Source: an uncultured Paludibacter sp. | GTDB taxonomy: Bacteria > Bacteroidota > Bacteroidia > Bacteroidales > Paludibacteraceae | Assembly (NCBI GenBank): GCA_937927845.1 | Contig: CALFXE010000247.1 | Span: 1 to 28,659 of the forward strand | Reading direction: 5' to 3' | Length of the DNA stretch: 28,659 bases | Shown: in pieces, positions 16,159 to 25,059 of the stretch | Numbering within the stretch: position 1 is the first letter of the stretch | Layout: each line of letters starts with the position of its first letter | Translations under genes and position numbers: made by a program | The notes under the pieces: generated by a model | Seen by the model: the letters and a program-made list of their open reading frames with translations, nothing else | What the model was told of the DNA's origin: nothing | Database searches by the model: none

Positions 16159-17190
16159 TTATTGAATGGTAATTTTATCGTCGTTAATAACACATGAAAA
16201 CTGTTTGTCGTAATTAATTATATCGATGACCTGGTCAATTGGCAAATTCAGTTCGAAGGTTCCTGTATACCTCACATCTTTTATCTTCGCATTTTCAATG
16301 GCAATATTAACCCCGTAAATCTTTTCCAGGCGTTGTAGAATAAGGGAGAGAGGCTCGTTGTTAAAATGATATATCTTATTGACCCATGTTTTACTCAGGT
16401 CGATTTTTACAGAAGATAGTATTATTTTATCGGTGTTTTTATCTACAAAAGCCTGCTGATTGGGTTTCAGGTAATGCATTTCCTTATAGTTACCATCCTT
16501 ATCGATAGCCTGCATCTTCACACTTCCACTAACCAGGGTCGTTATGGCATAATCGTCCGAAGCATAATCCAGCACATTGAATGTGGTACCTAATACCTCT
16601 ATACGCTGTTTCGATGTTTTAACTACAAAAGGAACCTTCGGGTTTTTAACCACATCAAAGAAAGCTTCGCCGTCCAGGTATACTTCACGAAGGGATGAAC
16701 CGTATTTAGTGGAATAATTAAACTTTGACGAGGCATTTAACATAACCCTTGTTCCGTCAGGCAATGTGATGTGACTCATCCGCGGTCCGGATTCGGTATC
16801 AATGGCTGTATAAACAACCGGTTTATAGGATTCAAGAAACGCCTGGACACCCAACGTAAGTCCGATACACAATATCACTACAGCAGCGTACTTCCCTATG
16901 GATAGCAACCATCGTTTACGGCTACCGGCTGAATCGCGTTCAGCATCACCTGCACTTTCGGATACGTTGCTAATTTTATTTGCAATCCTCTCCCAGCTTT
17001 CGTTTATGTATTCTGTCGTTGGATAAGTATCTGTATTATTCAGGTCATGAACCTTCTTTATCTGAAAAAACATCTCTTTGTTGGCCGGGTCTTCGTTGAG
17101 CCAGGACATCAGCAACCTCATCTCATCTTCAGTAATGTTATTCTGGAGATAACGGACTATGATACGTTCTATGTTGTTATTTCTTTCCAT
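16159..17190 (-). CDS. FecR-family anti-sigma factor (region B)
   Basis: The 343-residue inner-membrane regulator has a cytoplasmic sigma-binding region (about 1-92), one membrane span (about 95-118, LLSIGKYAAVVILCIGLTLGVQAFL), a FecR domain (MSHITLPDGTRVMLNASSKFNYS, then VYLDGEAFFDVVKNPKVPFVVKT) and a C-terminal DUF4974 region (about 270-340, LSLILQRLEKIYGVNIAIEN). It precedes the STN-type susC on the same strand, the usual order, but no sigma gene stands before it. The closest unpaired sigma gene is at 9361-9912, at the far end of the same locus. It should relay ligand binding from SusC to that sigma factor. Confidence 0.92.
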   Translation of the reverse strand: MERNNNIERIIVRYLQNNITEDEMRLLMSWLNEDPANKEMFFQIKKVHDLNNTDTYPTTEYINESWERIANKISNVSESAGDAERDSAGSRKRWLLSIGKYAAVVILCIGLTLGVQAFLESYKPVVYTAIDTESGPRMSHITLPDGTRVMLNASSKFNYSTKYGSSLREVYLDGEAFFDVVKNPKVPFVVKTSKQRIEVLGTTFNVLDYASDDYAITTLVSGSVKMQAIDKDGNYKEMHYLKPNQQAFVDKNTDKIILSSVKIDLSKTWVNKIYHFNNEPLSLILQRLEKIYGVNIAIENAKIKDVRYTGTFELNLPIDQVIDIINYDKQFSCVINDDKITIQ

Positions 17191-17491
17191 ACATACCTAT
17201 ATACAGTCCACTCCTTAAAAGTACGTAGTCGAAACCGGCTCTTTATATTTATTTAACATATCTGCTAATATCAATAGTTCCGGTTATAATTGTAATACTT
17301 TAAATAGCAAATAAATATCTGCTCAAAACTTTAATATAATTCAGTATCACAAGAAGATAGCTTTCAGAGTTAAAAAAATAACTTAAATAATTTGGAGATA
17401 TAAAAAATATAATCTTTATTTGTCTGACAAATAAGATTAATAAGCTTATTATATATTTTTTAATACTTTGAACTCTGTAAATATAAATAAA
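17191..17491. other. Divergent intergenic region between regions B and C
   Basis: This 301-base, very AT-rich stretch separates the leftward anti-sigma gene from the rightward sialic-acid operon. It must hold both promoters. The clear element is the palindrome at 17411-17438. A TATATTTT sequence at 17452-17459 is a 7-of-8 match to the TAnnTTTG -7 box just downstream of it. No convincing promoter was found for the leftward gene, and no ORF or RNA gene was seen. Confidence 0.6.
17411..17438. promoter_or_regulatory. Palindromic operator candidate for the GntR regulator
   Basis: TTATTTGTCTGACAAATAA (17416-17434) is a perfect 9-1-9 palindrome, and AATCT/AGATT flanks extend it with a single-base bulge. 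Its core TTGTCTGACAA fits the TnGTnnnACnA pattern known for FadR-type GntR regulators. It lies 58 bases before the regulator start codon and directly upstream of a -7-like TATATTTT (17452-17459), where binding would block transcription. Autorepression relieved by a sialic-acid intermediate is the likely role; this is inferred. Confidence 0.62.
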
Positions 17492-18205
17492 ATGGATCAT
17501 TTAAAAATTTCCAACCACCAAGTAACATTAGTAGATCAAGTCGAGGAACAACTCCTTAAATATTTTAAAGACAAAAACTTAATTGTTGGAAGTTCAATCC
17601 CAAACGAACAAGAATTGTCAAATGCACTTGGTGTTGCAAGAAGTGTACTACGAGAAGCATTAAGCCGGTTAAAAATGATGGGCCTTATTGAAAGCAGGAC
17701 AAGAAGAGGAATGGTATTGCGGGAACCGTCTATTCTTGGTGGCATGAAACGTGTAGTAACTCCTCTAATACTTTCTGAGGAATCCCTTTTTGATATTCTA
17801 GGTTTTAGAATTGCACTTGAAATCGGAATATGCTACGATCTGTTTCAGAATATTACTGATGAAGACATTGATGAACTTGATGATATTGTAAAAATGGGAA
17901 TCATGTTTGAAAATAATGAATACTCACCCGTAAGTGAATTTTCATTTCATGCAAAACTATACGAAATTACGGGTAATAAGACGATCCGTGAATTTCAGGA
18001 AATCATACATCCTGTATTGCTTTTTGTTAAAGAGAAATTCAAAGATTTCCTGGAACCAATCAACATTGAGATTAAAAATAAAGGCCAGTTAGTTACCCAT
18101 GCCGACCTGCTCAATTATATAAAGAAAAGAGATGAAGCCGGCTATCGCAAAGCGATCGAACAACATTTTATGGTATACAAAATTTTCATGAAAAGTCGAA
18201 GATAA
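17492..18205 (+). CDS. FadR-type GntR transcriptional regulator of the sialic-acid operon
   Basis: The product is 237 residues from the ATG at 17492; an in-frame TTG at 17468 adds eight residues that are not part of the domain. The N-terminal winged helix (about 8-75: SIPNEQELSNALGVARSVLREALSRLKMMGLIESRTRRGM) is typical GntR. The all-helical FCD ligand-binding domain follows (about 90-230), with the usual metal/ligand His positions in SFHAKLYEITGN, and in the HADLLNYIKKRDEAGYRKAIEQHF segment. It is the first gene of the operon, 10 bases before the mutarotase gene, so it likely represses its own operon through the palindrome at 17411-17438. The inducer is probably sialic acid or a breakdown product, as for NanR proteins, but that is inferred from context. 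Confidence 0.9.
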   Translation: MDHLKISNHQVTLVDQVEEQLLKYFKDKNLIVGSSIPNEQELSNALGVARSVLREALSRLKMMGLIESRTRRGMVLREPSILGGMKRVVTPLILSEESLFDILGFRIALEIGICYDLFQNITDEDIDELDDIVKMGIMFENNEYSPVSEFSFHAKLYEITGNKTIREFQEIIHPVLLFVKEKFKDFLEPINIEIKNKGQLVTHADLLNYIKKRDEAGYRKAIEQHFMVYKIFMKSRR

Positions 18206-18215
18206 CAAAAGTATT

Positions 18216-19307
18216 ATGTTTATTCCTTTAAAACAGTTAACCTATATGCTGGCATCTATCATATTGACAACAAACATGGTTGCTCAAACTCAGAAAACCA
18301 CAAGCCAACAGATCCCGACAAAAATTTGTTGGGACAATCTACTTATTATTCCTCCAGATAGTGGACAAGAGGTAAATCCTGGACTTGCAGGTGTATATTC
18401 GGGTGTTTCAAACAACCATCTGTTAATTGCCGGAGGAGCTAATTTCCCAAAAGGGATGCCTTGGGACGGCGGGCAAAAAAAGTGGTGGCGTACAATTTAT
18501 TCTTTTCCTCTTAACAGTAACAATCCTTCGTGGCAAGTTTTTGAAAATGCACTTCCATATCCTATGGCATATGGAGTATCTGTGCAATTACCACAAGGGA
18601 TTCTTTGTATAGGGGGAAATTATGCAGATCAATGTTATTCGGATGTCTTTATGATAAGTCAGACACCCGAAGGTATTGCAATCTCATACGATTGGCCGTC
18701 ATTGCCTGTCCCCTTATCCAATTGCTCGGGAACTTATCTGAATGGAAAAATCTATATCGCCGGTGGTCAGGAATCAATGCAGCAGGCATCAGCATCAAAT
18801 CATTTTTTCATGCTGGATCTTGTGCACAAGGAATATAAATGGCAAAAGTTAGCTTCCTGGCCGGGATCAGCCAGAGGATATGCCGTTTGTACAGCCGATA
18901 GTGCAAACATTTACTTAATCGGTGGTCGGAATTACATCAATAATCAAATAACAGAGGTTCTTACAGATGGGTATGTATATAACCAAAAGCGAAATGAGTG
19001 GAGCTTGATTAAAGGGAAGTTTCCGGTAATGGCTGGAACGGCAATTATTATAGATGAACAATTCTTGCTTTTTATTGGTGGCGTATCAAGACTTTTGCCT
19101 ACAAACGATTCTCATCCAGGTTTCGATAATATCCTGCGATATTATAATATAAAGGAACAACGTATGGTTAAGGAAGAAATTATTCCCTACTCAATACCGG
19201 TAACAACCAATATGGTATATAAAGATCAGACACTTTATATTACAAGTGGAGAGATCAGACCCGGTGTAAGAACGCCCAATATCTTGCGCGGAAAAATCTA
19301 CAAATAA
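18216..19307 (+). CDS. Kelch-repeat N-acetylneuraminate mutarotase (NanM-like)
   Basis: The 363-residue secreted beta-propeller has a signal peptide (about 1-24, ending MVAQ). It contains repeated Kelch-type Gly-Gly blades: LLIAGGANFP, GILCIGGNYAD, IYIAGGQES, IYLIGGRNY and LLFIGGVSR. The segment GGANFPKGMPWDGGQKKWW is characteristic of NanM and the cyclically permuted mutarotase family. The enzyme speeds conversion of alpha-Neu5Ac, the form released by sialidases, to the beta form in the periplasm. It is placed between the regulator and the lyase gene, 35 bases before the latter. Length is close to the E. coli enzyme. Kelch folds serve many roles, but the operon makes this assignment strong. 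Confidence 0.88.
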   Translation: MFIPLKQLTYMLASIILTTNMVAQTQKTTSQQIPTKICWDNLLIIPPDSGQEVNPGLAGVYSGVSNNHLLIAGGANFPKGMPWDGGQKKWWRTIYSFPLNSNNPSWQVFENALPYPMAYGVSVQLPQGILCIGGNYADQCYSDVFMISQTPEGIAISYDWPSLPVPLSNCSGTYLNGKIYIAGGQESMQQASASNHFFMLDLVHKEYKWQKLASWPGSARGYAVCTADSANIYLIGGRNYINNQITEVLTDGYVYNQKRNEWSLIKGKFPVMAGTAIIIDEQFLLFIGGVSRLLPTNDSHPGFDNILRYYNIKEQRMVKEEIIPYSIPVTTNMVYKDQTLYITSGEIRPGVRTPNILRGKIYK

Positions 19308-19342
19308 ATTACTCATACATATCATTAACAATTTTAAGAAAA

Positions 19343-20251
19343 ATGAAAAATCGAGAAAGACTTAAAGGCTTAATTGCAGCAACATTCACTCCAATGCTAG
19401 CCAATAGAGAGGTAAATTACGATGAGATAGGCAACTATGCCCGTTATATCGAAAAAACAGGTATCAACGGTGTATTTGTTTGCGGAACTACAGGCGAATC
19501 AACGTCTCTCACAACAAGCGAACGTAAACAGATCCTTTCAACCTGGGTAAAAGAGGCAAAAGGTGCGTTTAAAATTATCGCACATGTAGGGAGTAATTGT
19601 CAACGCGAAGCGATGGAACTGGCCAGCCATGCACAAACCTGCGGAGCAGATGGTATAGCAGCCATTGCACCCTCCTTTTTTAAACCTGCAACTGTAACTG
19701 ATCTGGTACAGTTTTTTAAACCTATTGCTGCGAGTGCCGGCAATCTTCCGTTCTATTACTACAACATGCCGGCAATGACCGGGGTAAACCTTGCTGTAGA
19801 TCAATTTTTATTAGAGGGGAAGAAACAGATACCAACACTTGCCGGCACAAAGTTTACCCACAATAATTTAATGGAAATGGGAGTATGTCTTGCATTAAAT
19901 GACGGCGAATTTGAGGTACTGCACGGATACGACGAAATTCTGATTACAGGTCTTGCAATGGGAGCTGTTGCCGGAGTAGGAAGTACCTACAACTATATTC
20001 CATCAGTATATCAGGGTATAATCGAAGCTATGCAAAACAATGATGTAGAGAAAGCCCGGATTTTGCAGATGCGTTCTATTCAGGTTGTTGAAATAATCAT
20101 TAAGTATGGAGGAGGGGTTCGCGGAGGCAAAGCTATCATGAATCTAACCGGCATAAAATGTGGGGATTGCCGTCCTCCAATTTCACCATTTAGCGAAGAA
20201 GAATATGCCATGTTAACCAACGATCTGAACAATATACATTTTTTTAAATAA
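19343..20251 (+). CDS. N-acetylneuraminate lyase
   Basis: The 302-residue product is a class I aldolase of the DapA/NanA family that splits N-acetylneuraminate into N-acetylmannosamine and pyruvate in the cytoplasm. The Schiff-base Lys lies in AGTKFT (K170), the catalytic Tyr in YYYNMPA (Y140), and the carboxylate-binding loop is GTTGES (48-53). The order and spacing match NanA, not dihydrodipicolinate synthase, and the sialic-acid neighbours settle the assignment. A hairpin follows 1 base after its stop (20252-20286), ahead of the susC gene, and may tune expression. Confidence 0.95.
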   Translation: MKNRERLKGLIAATFTPMLANREVNYDEIGNYARYIEKTGINGVFVCGTTGESTSLTTSERKQILSTWVKEAKGAFKIIAHVGSNCQREAMELASHAQTCGADGIAAIAPSFFKPATVTDLVQFFKPIAASAGNLPFYYYNMPAMTGVNLAVDQFLLEGKKQIPTLAGTKFTHNNLMEMGVCLALNDGEFEVLHGYDEILITGLAMGAVAGVGSTYNYIPSVYQGIIEAMQNNDVEKARILQMRSIQVVEIIIKYGGGVRGGKAIMNLTGIKCGDCRPPISPFSEEEYAMLTNDLNNIHFFK

Positions 20252-20286
20252 AAAGGGAACAAGCTCTGCCAAGCTTCATTCCCTTT
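20252..20286 (+). repeat. Two-step hairpin between nanA and the susC gene
   Basis: AAAGGGAA (20252-20259) pairs with TTCCCTTT (20279-20286), and an inner AAGCT/AGCTT stem closes a CTGCCA loop. It begins right after the lyase stop codon. No T-run follows immediately, only a T5 about ten bases later, so it is more likely a leaky terminator or 3' stability element than a full stop. Confidence 0.55.
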
Positions 20287-20327
20287 CAACCAGTTTTTAA
20301 AACCAATTTAAATAAATCAGTACAAAG

Positions 20328-23300
20328 ATGAAAAAATTAAATCATTTTTATCTACTTTTCGTTCTGTTATTATTTTCTTTGAGTATTGCTGCTCAAGAAT
20401 ATACTATAACAGGAGTCGTAACAGACCACGAAGGATTAACCATCCCCGGAGCATCCGTATCTGTAAAAAACACTACAAGAGGTACTATTACCGATCTTGA
20501 TGGTAAGTACAGCATCGCCGTATCCAAAGGTGAAGTTTTAATCTATTCATTTGTGGGTTACAAGCCACAGGAACAGTCCATTGCCGATTCACGGCCAGTA
20601 AACATTAAACTCAGTATATCCACAGTTGGATTGGATGAGGTTGTAGTTGTTGGGTACGGAACACAATCAAGACGAACCATCACTTCTGCGATTACCAAAG
20701 TAGGTGGCGAAGCTTTGAAAAACATTCCAATAAGTACTGTCGGAGAGGGACTGAAAGGTAAAATAGCCGGAGCAAGGCTCTACTCCAATAATAATACTCC
20801 GGGGGCCGATGTTACCATCCGTATCCGCGGAGGATCTTCTATAAATAAAAGCAACGATCCGTTAATTTTAGTGGATGGGGTTGAAAGAGCTTTTTCAGGA
20901 ATAAATCCAAATGATATCGAATCCATTGAAATTCTTAAAGATGCTGCGTCTACAGCAATTTATGGGTCCAGAGCATCCAATGGTGTTGTGCTTATTACCA
21001 CTAAAAAAGGAGACTTCGGTAAAAAAGCCAACATAACCTTCGAAGCGAATCTTGCCATGCAAGAACCGGAAACATTATACGATTTCATGAATGCCGAGGA
21101 TTATCTTCGTACTGTGCGTCCTGCAGTAGCAATTGGTCCAAATTCAAAATACAATCAGATGGATGGATATTCGGCAAGTTCGGGTAATACAGCCTCATCT
21201 ATTTATTCAACCCGTTACTTAAAAGACGGAGAAACCGTTCCGGCAGGCTATAAGTCGATGATTGACCCGATTGATCCAACTAAGACATTGATATTTCAGG
21301 ACAATAACTTTCAGGATGAAATATACAAAAAAGCGCTTTGGCAAAATTATTATGTTGGTATAGACGGTGGAAATGATGGAATAAAATACAGCAGCAGTAT
21401 TGGTTATACCGATGATGGAGGTGTAGCCTTAGCTACCGGATTTCAACGATTAAGTATGAGAAGTGCCATGGATATAAAAATAAACGAACACCTCAATTTT
21501 GCTTCAGGATTTGATTATTCCAAAACGGATTCCGAAGAATACAGTAATCAGATGAATGTAATTTCCCGGGGATTGGCAACTCCTCCTACCCAAAAGAAAT
21601 ACAACGAAGACGGTACCCCCACAAAGGGATACAATGCAACATCTCCAAATCCTATCTGGTATAAATACTACAACGACCAAAGTACGGTGGATAAACGTTT
21701 ATCGGCCTACGGGAAACTAACCTATCGAATCATAGATGGACTTAAGGCCGATGTGCAACTATCTACCTACAACCATCACTCCAAAGATGATAGTTTTATG
21801 AAGGCGAATGAGTTTAACGGGCTTCGTCCAACTACCTCCTCTTTTGGCGAGTTAAACCGCAACAAACTGGAGGCCTACGGAACATACAACAAATCCATCC
21901 TAAATCACAGTTTTTCGGTTATGGCCGGTTATTCATACCAACGTGATAAAAATCAGGCACTCTCTGCCTCTGTTACGGGTGCCAGTTCCGATAAGGTACC
22001 TACCCTTACCGCAGGACCCGATAAAACGGATGCAACCAGCAGCTTTACAGAAGATGTTACCATTGGATATTTCGGTCGTTTATCATACGATTTCAAGAAA
22101 AAATATCTTTTCTCTGCTACTTTCCGGGAAGATGCATCTTCTCGCTTCGCTAGCGGACACCAATGGGGATTCTTTCCTGGAGCTTCTGCCGGTTGGGTTG
22201 TTTCTGACGAATCATTTATGAAGAATATCAAAAATCTTGACAACCTTAAGCTGAGGGTAAGTTACGGCCAAACAGGTAACAATTCAATCGGTCTTTACGA
22301 TGCATATGGAAAGTATTCTACATCTGCCAAGTATAACGGTATTGCAGGAATTGTTCCATCTACTATGCCTAATACTGAACTTACCTGGGAGGTTTCAACC
22401 CAGCTTGATGCCGGTTTCGATTTGTCAATATTTAACAACCGTCTATCTATAAGCGGAGACTATTTCAACAAAATAACAGACAATCTGCTGTTCAGTAAAG
22501 AGCTGCCAAACACTAGCGGATTCAGTAATGTGCAGACCAACATCGGAAAAGTAAAATTTTACGGCTTCGACATCGAGGTATCCTCAACCAATATCCAAAC
22601 AAAAGATTTCAGTTGGAGTTCCAAACTCACCTGGAGTTTTGTTAAAAACAAAGTGTTGAAGTTGCCCGATAACGGACGTGAAAAGAACCGTATCGGAGGT
22701 ATAACACTAGCTGACGGAACATCCTTTGGAGGAACGGCAGAGGGAGAATCTTTATACAGCTATTATGGTTATGTTGTGGATCATATTATTGAGACACAAG
22801 AGGGAGCCGATAACGCTATTTACGACAGCAAGGCAAAAGGATATCGTTTTTCCGATAAAAAGAAAATAGCCGGAAGAAAAGAGATTGGCGATTACGAATG
22901 GAAAAACCGAAATGGAAGTCTTCAACGTAACGGCAAAGATTACATTGATGACCAGGATCAATTCTTATTGGGCTACACAGTTCCGACTTCAACAGGAGGC
23001 CTGAACAATAGCTTTAGCTATAAGAATTTTAATTTAAATATATTCCTGGACTGGGCGTTAGGGCATTCTATCCAAAACTCGTCGGAGATGCGTTATTTTA
23101 TGAATACCTTTGCAAATAACTACACATTGATTGACGAGGTTAAAGAGTGTTGGTCAAAACCCGGCGACAATACTAAATATGCCAGATTTACAGCAAATGA
23201 CCCTGATGATGGAAATTCAAACTTCAGTCGTTCGTCAAATGTATTCAATTACAAAGGAGATTATCTATGTATACGGGAAGTGAGCCTCCAGTATAACGTG

Positions 23301-23489
23301 CCATCCAGTAAGTTGGGAAAATTTGGCATTCAGAATCTTGCCTTTACGCTGTCGGGAAATAATTTACACTACTTTACGGCTGTAAAAGGGGTATCTCCAG
23401 AAGTGGGCACATCAACAACCTACAACTCCTCTTACTATAACTATCCTCCTATCCGACGTTTTTCCGCCGGGATAAAAGTTACATTTTAA
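20328..23489 (+). CDS. SusC-type TonB-dependent receptor for sialic acid (NanO-like)
   Basis: The 1053-residue receptor has a signal peptide (1-22, ending IAAQ), a carboxypeptidase-regulatory-like domain (about 26-100), the TonB box GLDEVVVVGYG (near 105-115), the plug with IRIRGGSSINKSNDPLILVDGVERAFSGINPNDIESIEILKDAASTAIYGSRASNGVVLITTKKG, and a barrel ending FSAGIKVTF. Unlike the two SusC proteins of regions A and B it has no STN domain, consistent with control by the cytoplasmic GntR protein and not by a sigma/anti-sigma pair. In B. fragilis and Tannerella the equivalent channel is NanO, which imports free sialic acid with NanU. The symbol is assigned by context. Confidence 0.92.
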   Translation: MKKLNHFYLLFVLLLFSLSIAAQEYTITGVVTDHEGLTIPGASVSVKNTTRGTITDLDGKYSIAVSKGEVLIYSFVGYKPQEQSIADSRPVNIKLSISTVGLDEVVVVGYGTQSRRTITSAITKVGGEALKNIPISTVGEGLKGKIAGARLYSNNNTPGADVTIRIRGGSSINKSNDPLILVDGVERAFSGINPNDIESIEILKDAASTAIYGSRASNGVVLITTKKGDFGKKANITFEANLAMQEPETLYDFMNAEDYLRTVRPAVAIGPNSKYNQMDGYSASSGNTASSIYSTRYLKDGETVPAGYKSMIDPIDPTKTLIFQDNNFQDEIYKKALWQNYYVGIDGGNDGIKYSSSIGYTDDGGVALATGFQRLSMRSAMDIKINEHLNFASGFDYSKTDSEEYSNQMNVISRGLATPPTQKKYNEDGTPTKGYNATSPNPIWYKYYNDQSTVDKRLSAYGKLTYRIIDGLKADVQLSTYNHHSKDDSFMKANEFNGLRPTTSSFGELNRNKLEAYGTYNKSILNHSFSVMAGYSYQRDKNQALSASVTGASSDKVPTLTAGPDKTDATSSFTEDVTIGYFGRLSYDFKKKYLFSATFREDASSRFASGHQWGFFPGASAGWVVSDESFMKNIKNLDNLKLRVSYGQTGNNSIGLYDAYGKYSTSAKYNGIAGIVPSTMPNTELTWEVSTQLDAGFDLSIFNNRLSISGDYFNKITDNLLFSKELPNTSGFSNVQTNIGKVKFYGFDIEVSSTNIQTKDFSWSSKLTWSFVKNKVLKLPDNGREKNRIGGITLADGTSFGGTAEGESLYSYYGYVVDHIIETQEGADNAIYDSKAKGYRFSDKKKIAGRKEIGDYEWKNRNGSLQRNGKDYIDDQDQFLLGYTVPTSTGGLNNSFSYKNFNLNIFLDWALGHSIQNSSEMRYFMNTFANNYTLIDEVKECWSKPGDNTKYARFTANDPDDGNSNFSRSSNVFNYKGDYLCIREVSLQYNVPSSKLGKFGIQNLAFTLSGNNLHYFTAVKGVSPEVGTSTTYNSSYYNYPPIRRFSAGIKVTF

Positions 23490-23515
23490 ATGAACCTTAA
23501 AAATCAAAAAACAAA

Positions 23516-24973
23516 ATGAAACTACGAATAAATATACTACTGTTAATATTGGCAACTGTAAGCTTCTCAGCCTGTCATGGCGATCTCAACATAACGCAAA
23601 AAAGTGAAGTATCGGCCAATTCCATGTGGAAAAATGAAAACGATGCAACCTCAGCCATGTATGGTCTGCATAATAAGTTCCGGTCTGCATTCAGTACCGG
23701 ATATATATACTGGGGAGAATACCGTACCGGTCTTTGGGGAGATGGAATGACCACACAAACTTCAAGAGATCAGGTTTATCAGAATCAGTTAGGCCCCGAC
23801 CATGGTTATGCCAATTGGGGAGATCTCTATACGACGATCAACGTAGCCAACCTTATTCTTAAATACACCCCATCTATTTCGTTTTCAAACGAATCGAACA
23901 AAAATAAAGTACTGGCAAATGCCTATTATGTAAGGGCTTTCTGCTATTATTGGATTGGACGAATCTGGGGCGATGCACCCTTGTTATTGGACGGATTCGA
24001 ATCCGATAAGCAAGAGGGGCTGTTTCCAGTCAGGGAATCTGCCGATAAAATCTTTCAGCAAGTAGGAGACGATTTAAACCAGGCCCTTTCTCTTATGCCA
24101 TCGACCGTAAATTCACGCAACATGGCATCTCCTGCAGCCATCAATATCCTTAAAGCGGATTATTCCTTATGGATGTACAAAGTAAGAAACGGAGGGACTA
24201 CGGCTTTGAATAATGCCCAATCGGCTGTTACGGCTGTGTTGTCTGATGCTAATTACAAACTGGAAGCCAACTATGGCAACATCTTCAAAAATGAACTTGG
24301 ACCGGAAATCATTTTTGCCTGGAGTTATATACAAGACGAATATACGGATGGATACCCTGCTGACTTCCTTGTGCCGTCACAATACGTATCTGCATCTGCC
24401 ATTGAGAATCCTGTAAAAGTTGGAAGTCACCAACAATGGTGCTTCTATACCGAAGCCTATAAAACATTGCTTTCTGAAATTCCAACTGATCAACGCACCA
24501 AAGTAAGCTTCGACACCTATTTTGATAAGCCTAAAAATGCAACCTTCCAGTGGATTAATAAATTTGCAGGACAATGGAGCAACAGCACCCGTATATTCGA
24601 TGCAGATATTATTGTGTACCGTTATGCTGATGCCCTGTTGCTGGATGCAGAAATTAAAGCTGCAAGCAATAAGATTCCCGAAGCCATAACCTCGCTAAAT
24701 AAAGTTGCAGCCCGGGCATACGGAATTACTGATTACTATTCCTCCACCCTTTCTGCAGAACAGGTAAACGACGCAATTCTAAACGAAAGACTTAAAGAAT
24801 TTGCAGCCGAAGGAAAACTTTGGTGGGATTACATACGTATGGGTGTTGCCTTCCAAAAAAATCCATACCTTAAAGGTCGTGAGAATGAAAAGAACGTACT
24901 ACTTTGGCCTGTTTCGGCAACTTCTATCAATAAGAATCCGAATATAACCCAAACCGAAGGATACGATAAATAA
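23516..24973 (+). CDS. SusD-family sialic-acid-binding lipoprotein (NanU-like)
   Basis: The 485-residue surface lipoprotein has the lipobox SFSAC at about residues 17-21 and a mature start HGDLNITQKSEVSANSMWKNENDATSAMYGLHNKF, a SusD N-terminal signature. The RYADALLLDAEIKA and NERLKEFAAEGKLWWDYIRMG motifs lie in the usual C-terminal part. It starts 26 bases after susC. NanU of B. fragilis and T. forsythia is the SusD partner that captures sialic acid; this gene holds the same place. A stem-loop (24984-25021) follows its stop. Confidence 0.9.
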   Translation: MKLRINILLLILATVSFSACHGDLNITQKSEVSANSMWKNENDATSAMYGLHNKFRSAFSTGYIYWGEYRTGLWGDGMTTQTSRDQVYQNQLGPDHGYANWGDLYTTINVANLILKYTPSISFSNESNKNKVLANAYYVRAFCYYWIGRIWGDAPLLLDGFESDKQEGLFPVRESADKIFQQVGDDLNQALSLMPSTVNSRNMASPAAINILKADYSLWMYKVRNGGTTALNNAQSAVTAVLSDANYKLEANYGNIFKNELGPEIIFAWSYIQDEYTDGYPADFLVPSQYVSASAIENPVKVGSHQQWCFYTEAYKTLLSEIPTDQRTKVSFDTYFDKPKNATFQWINKFAGQWSNSTRIFDADIIVYRYADALLLDAEIKAASNKIPEAITSLNKVAARAYGITDYYSSTLSAEQVNDAILNERLKEFAAEGKLWWDYIRMGVAFQKNPYLKGRENEKNVLLWPVSATSINKNPNITQTEGYDK

Positions 24974-24983
24974 GAATACAAAA

Positions 24984-25021
24984 ACCCTTCACCGATCATC
25001 TTTATCAGACCGGTGAAGGGT
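24984..25021 (+). repeat. Hairpin between susD (nanU-like) and the esterase-sialidase gene
   Basis: ACCCTTCACCG (24984-24994) and CGGTGAAGGGT (25011-25021) form a perfect 11-base GC-containing stem with a 16-base loop. No T-run follows. It probably protects or separates the upstream message and lowers, without ending, expression of the enzyme and transporter genes. Confidence 0.6.
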
Positions 25022-25059
25022 ATCTGATTACATATAACAAAACAAAAAATGTATATACC

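Noticed and set aside
17468..17491. TTG start for the GntR regulator
   Set aside because: The eight added residues precede the winged-helix domain without similarity, and an ATG at 17492 starts at the usual distance from the domain.
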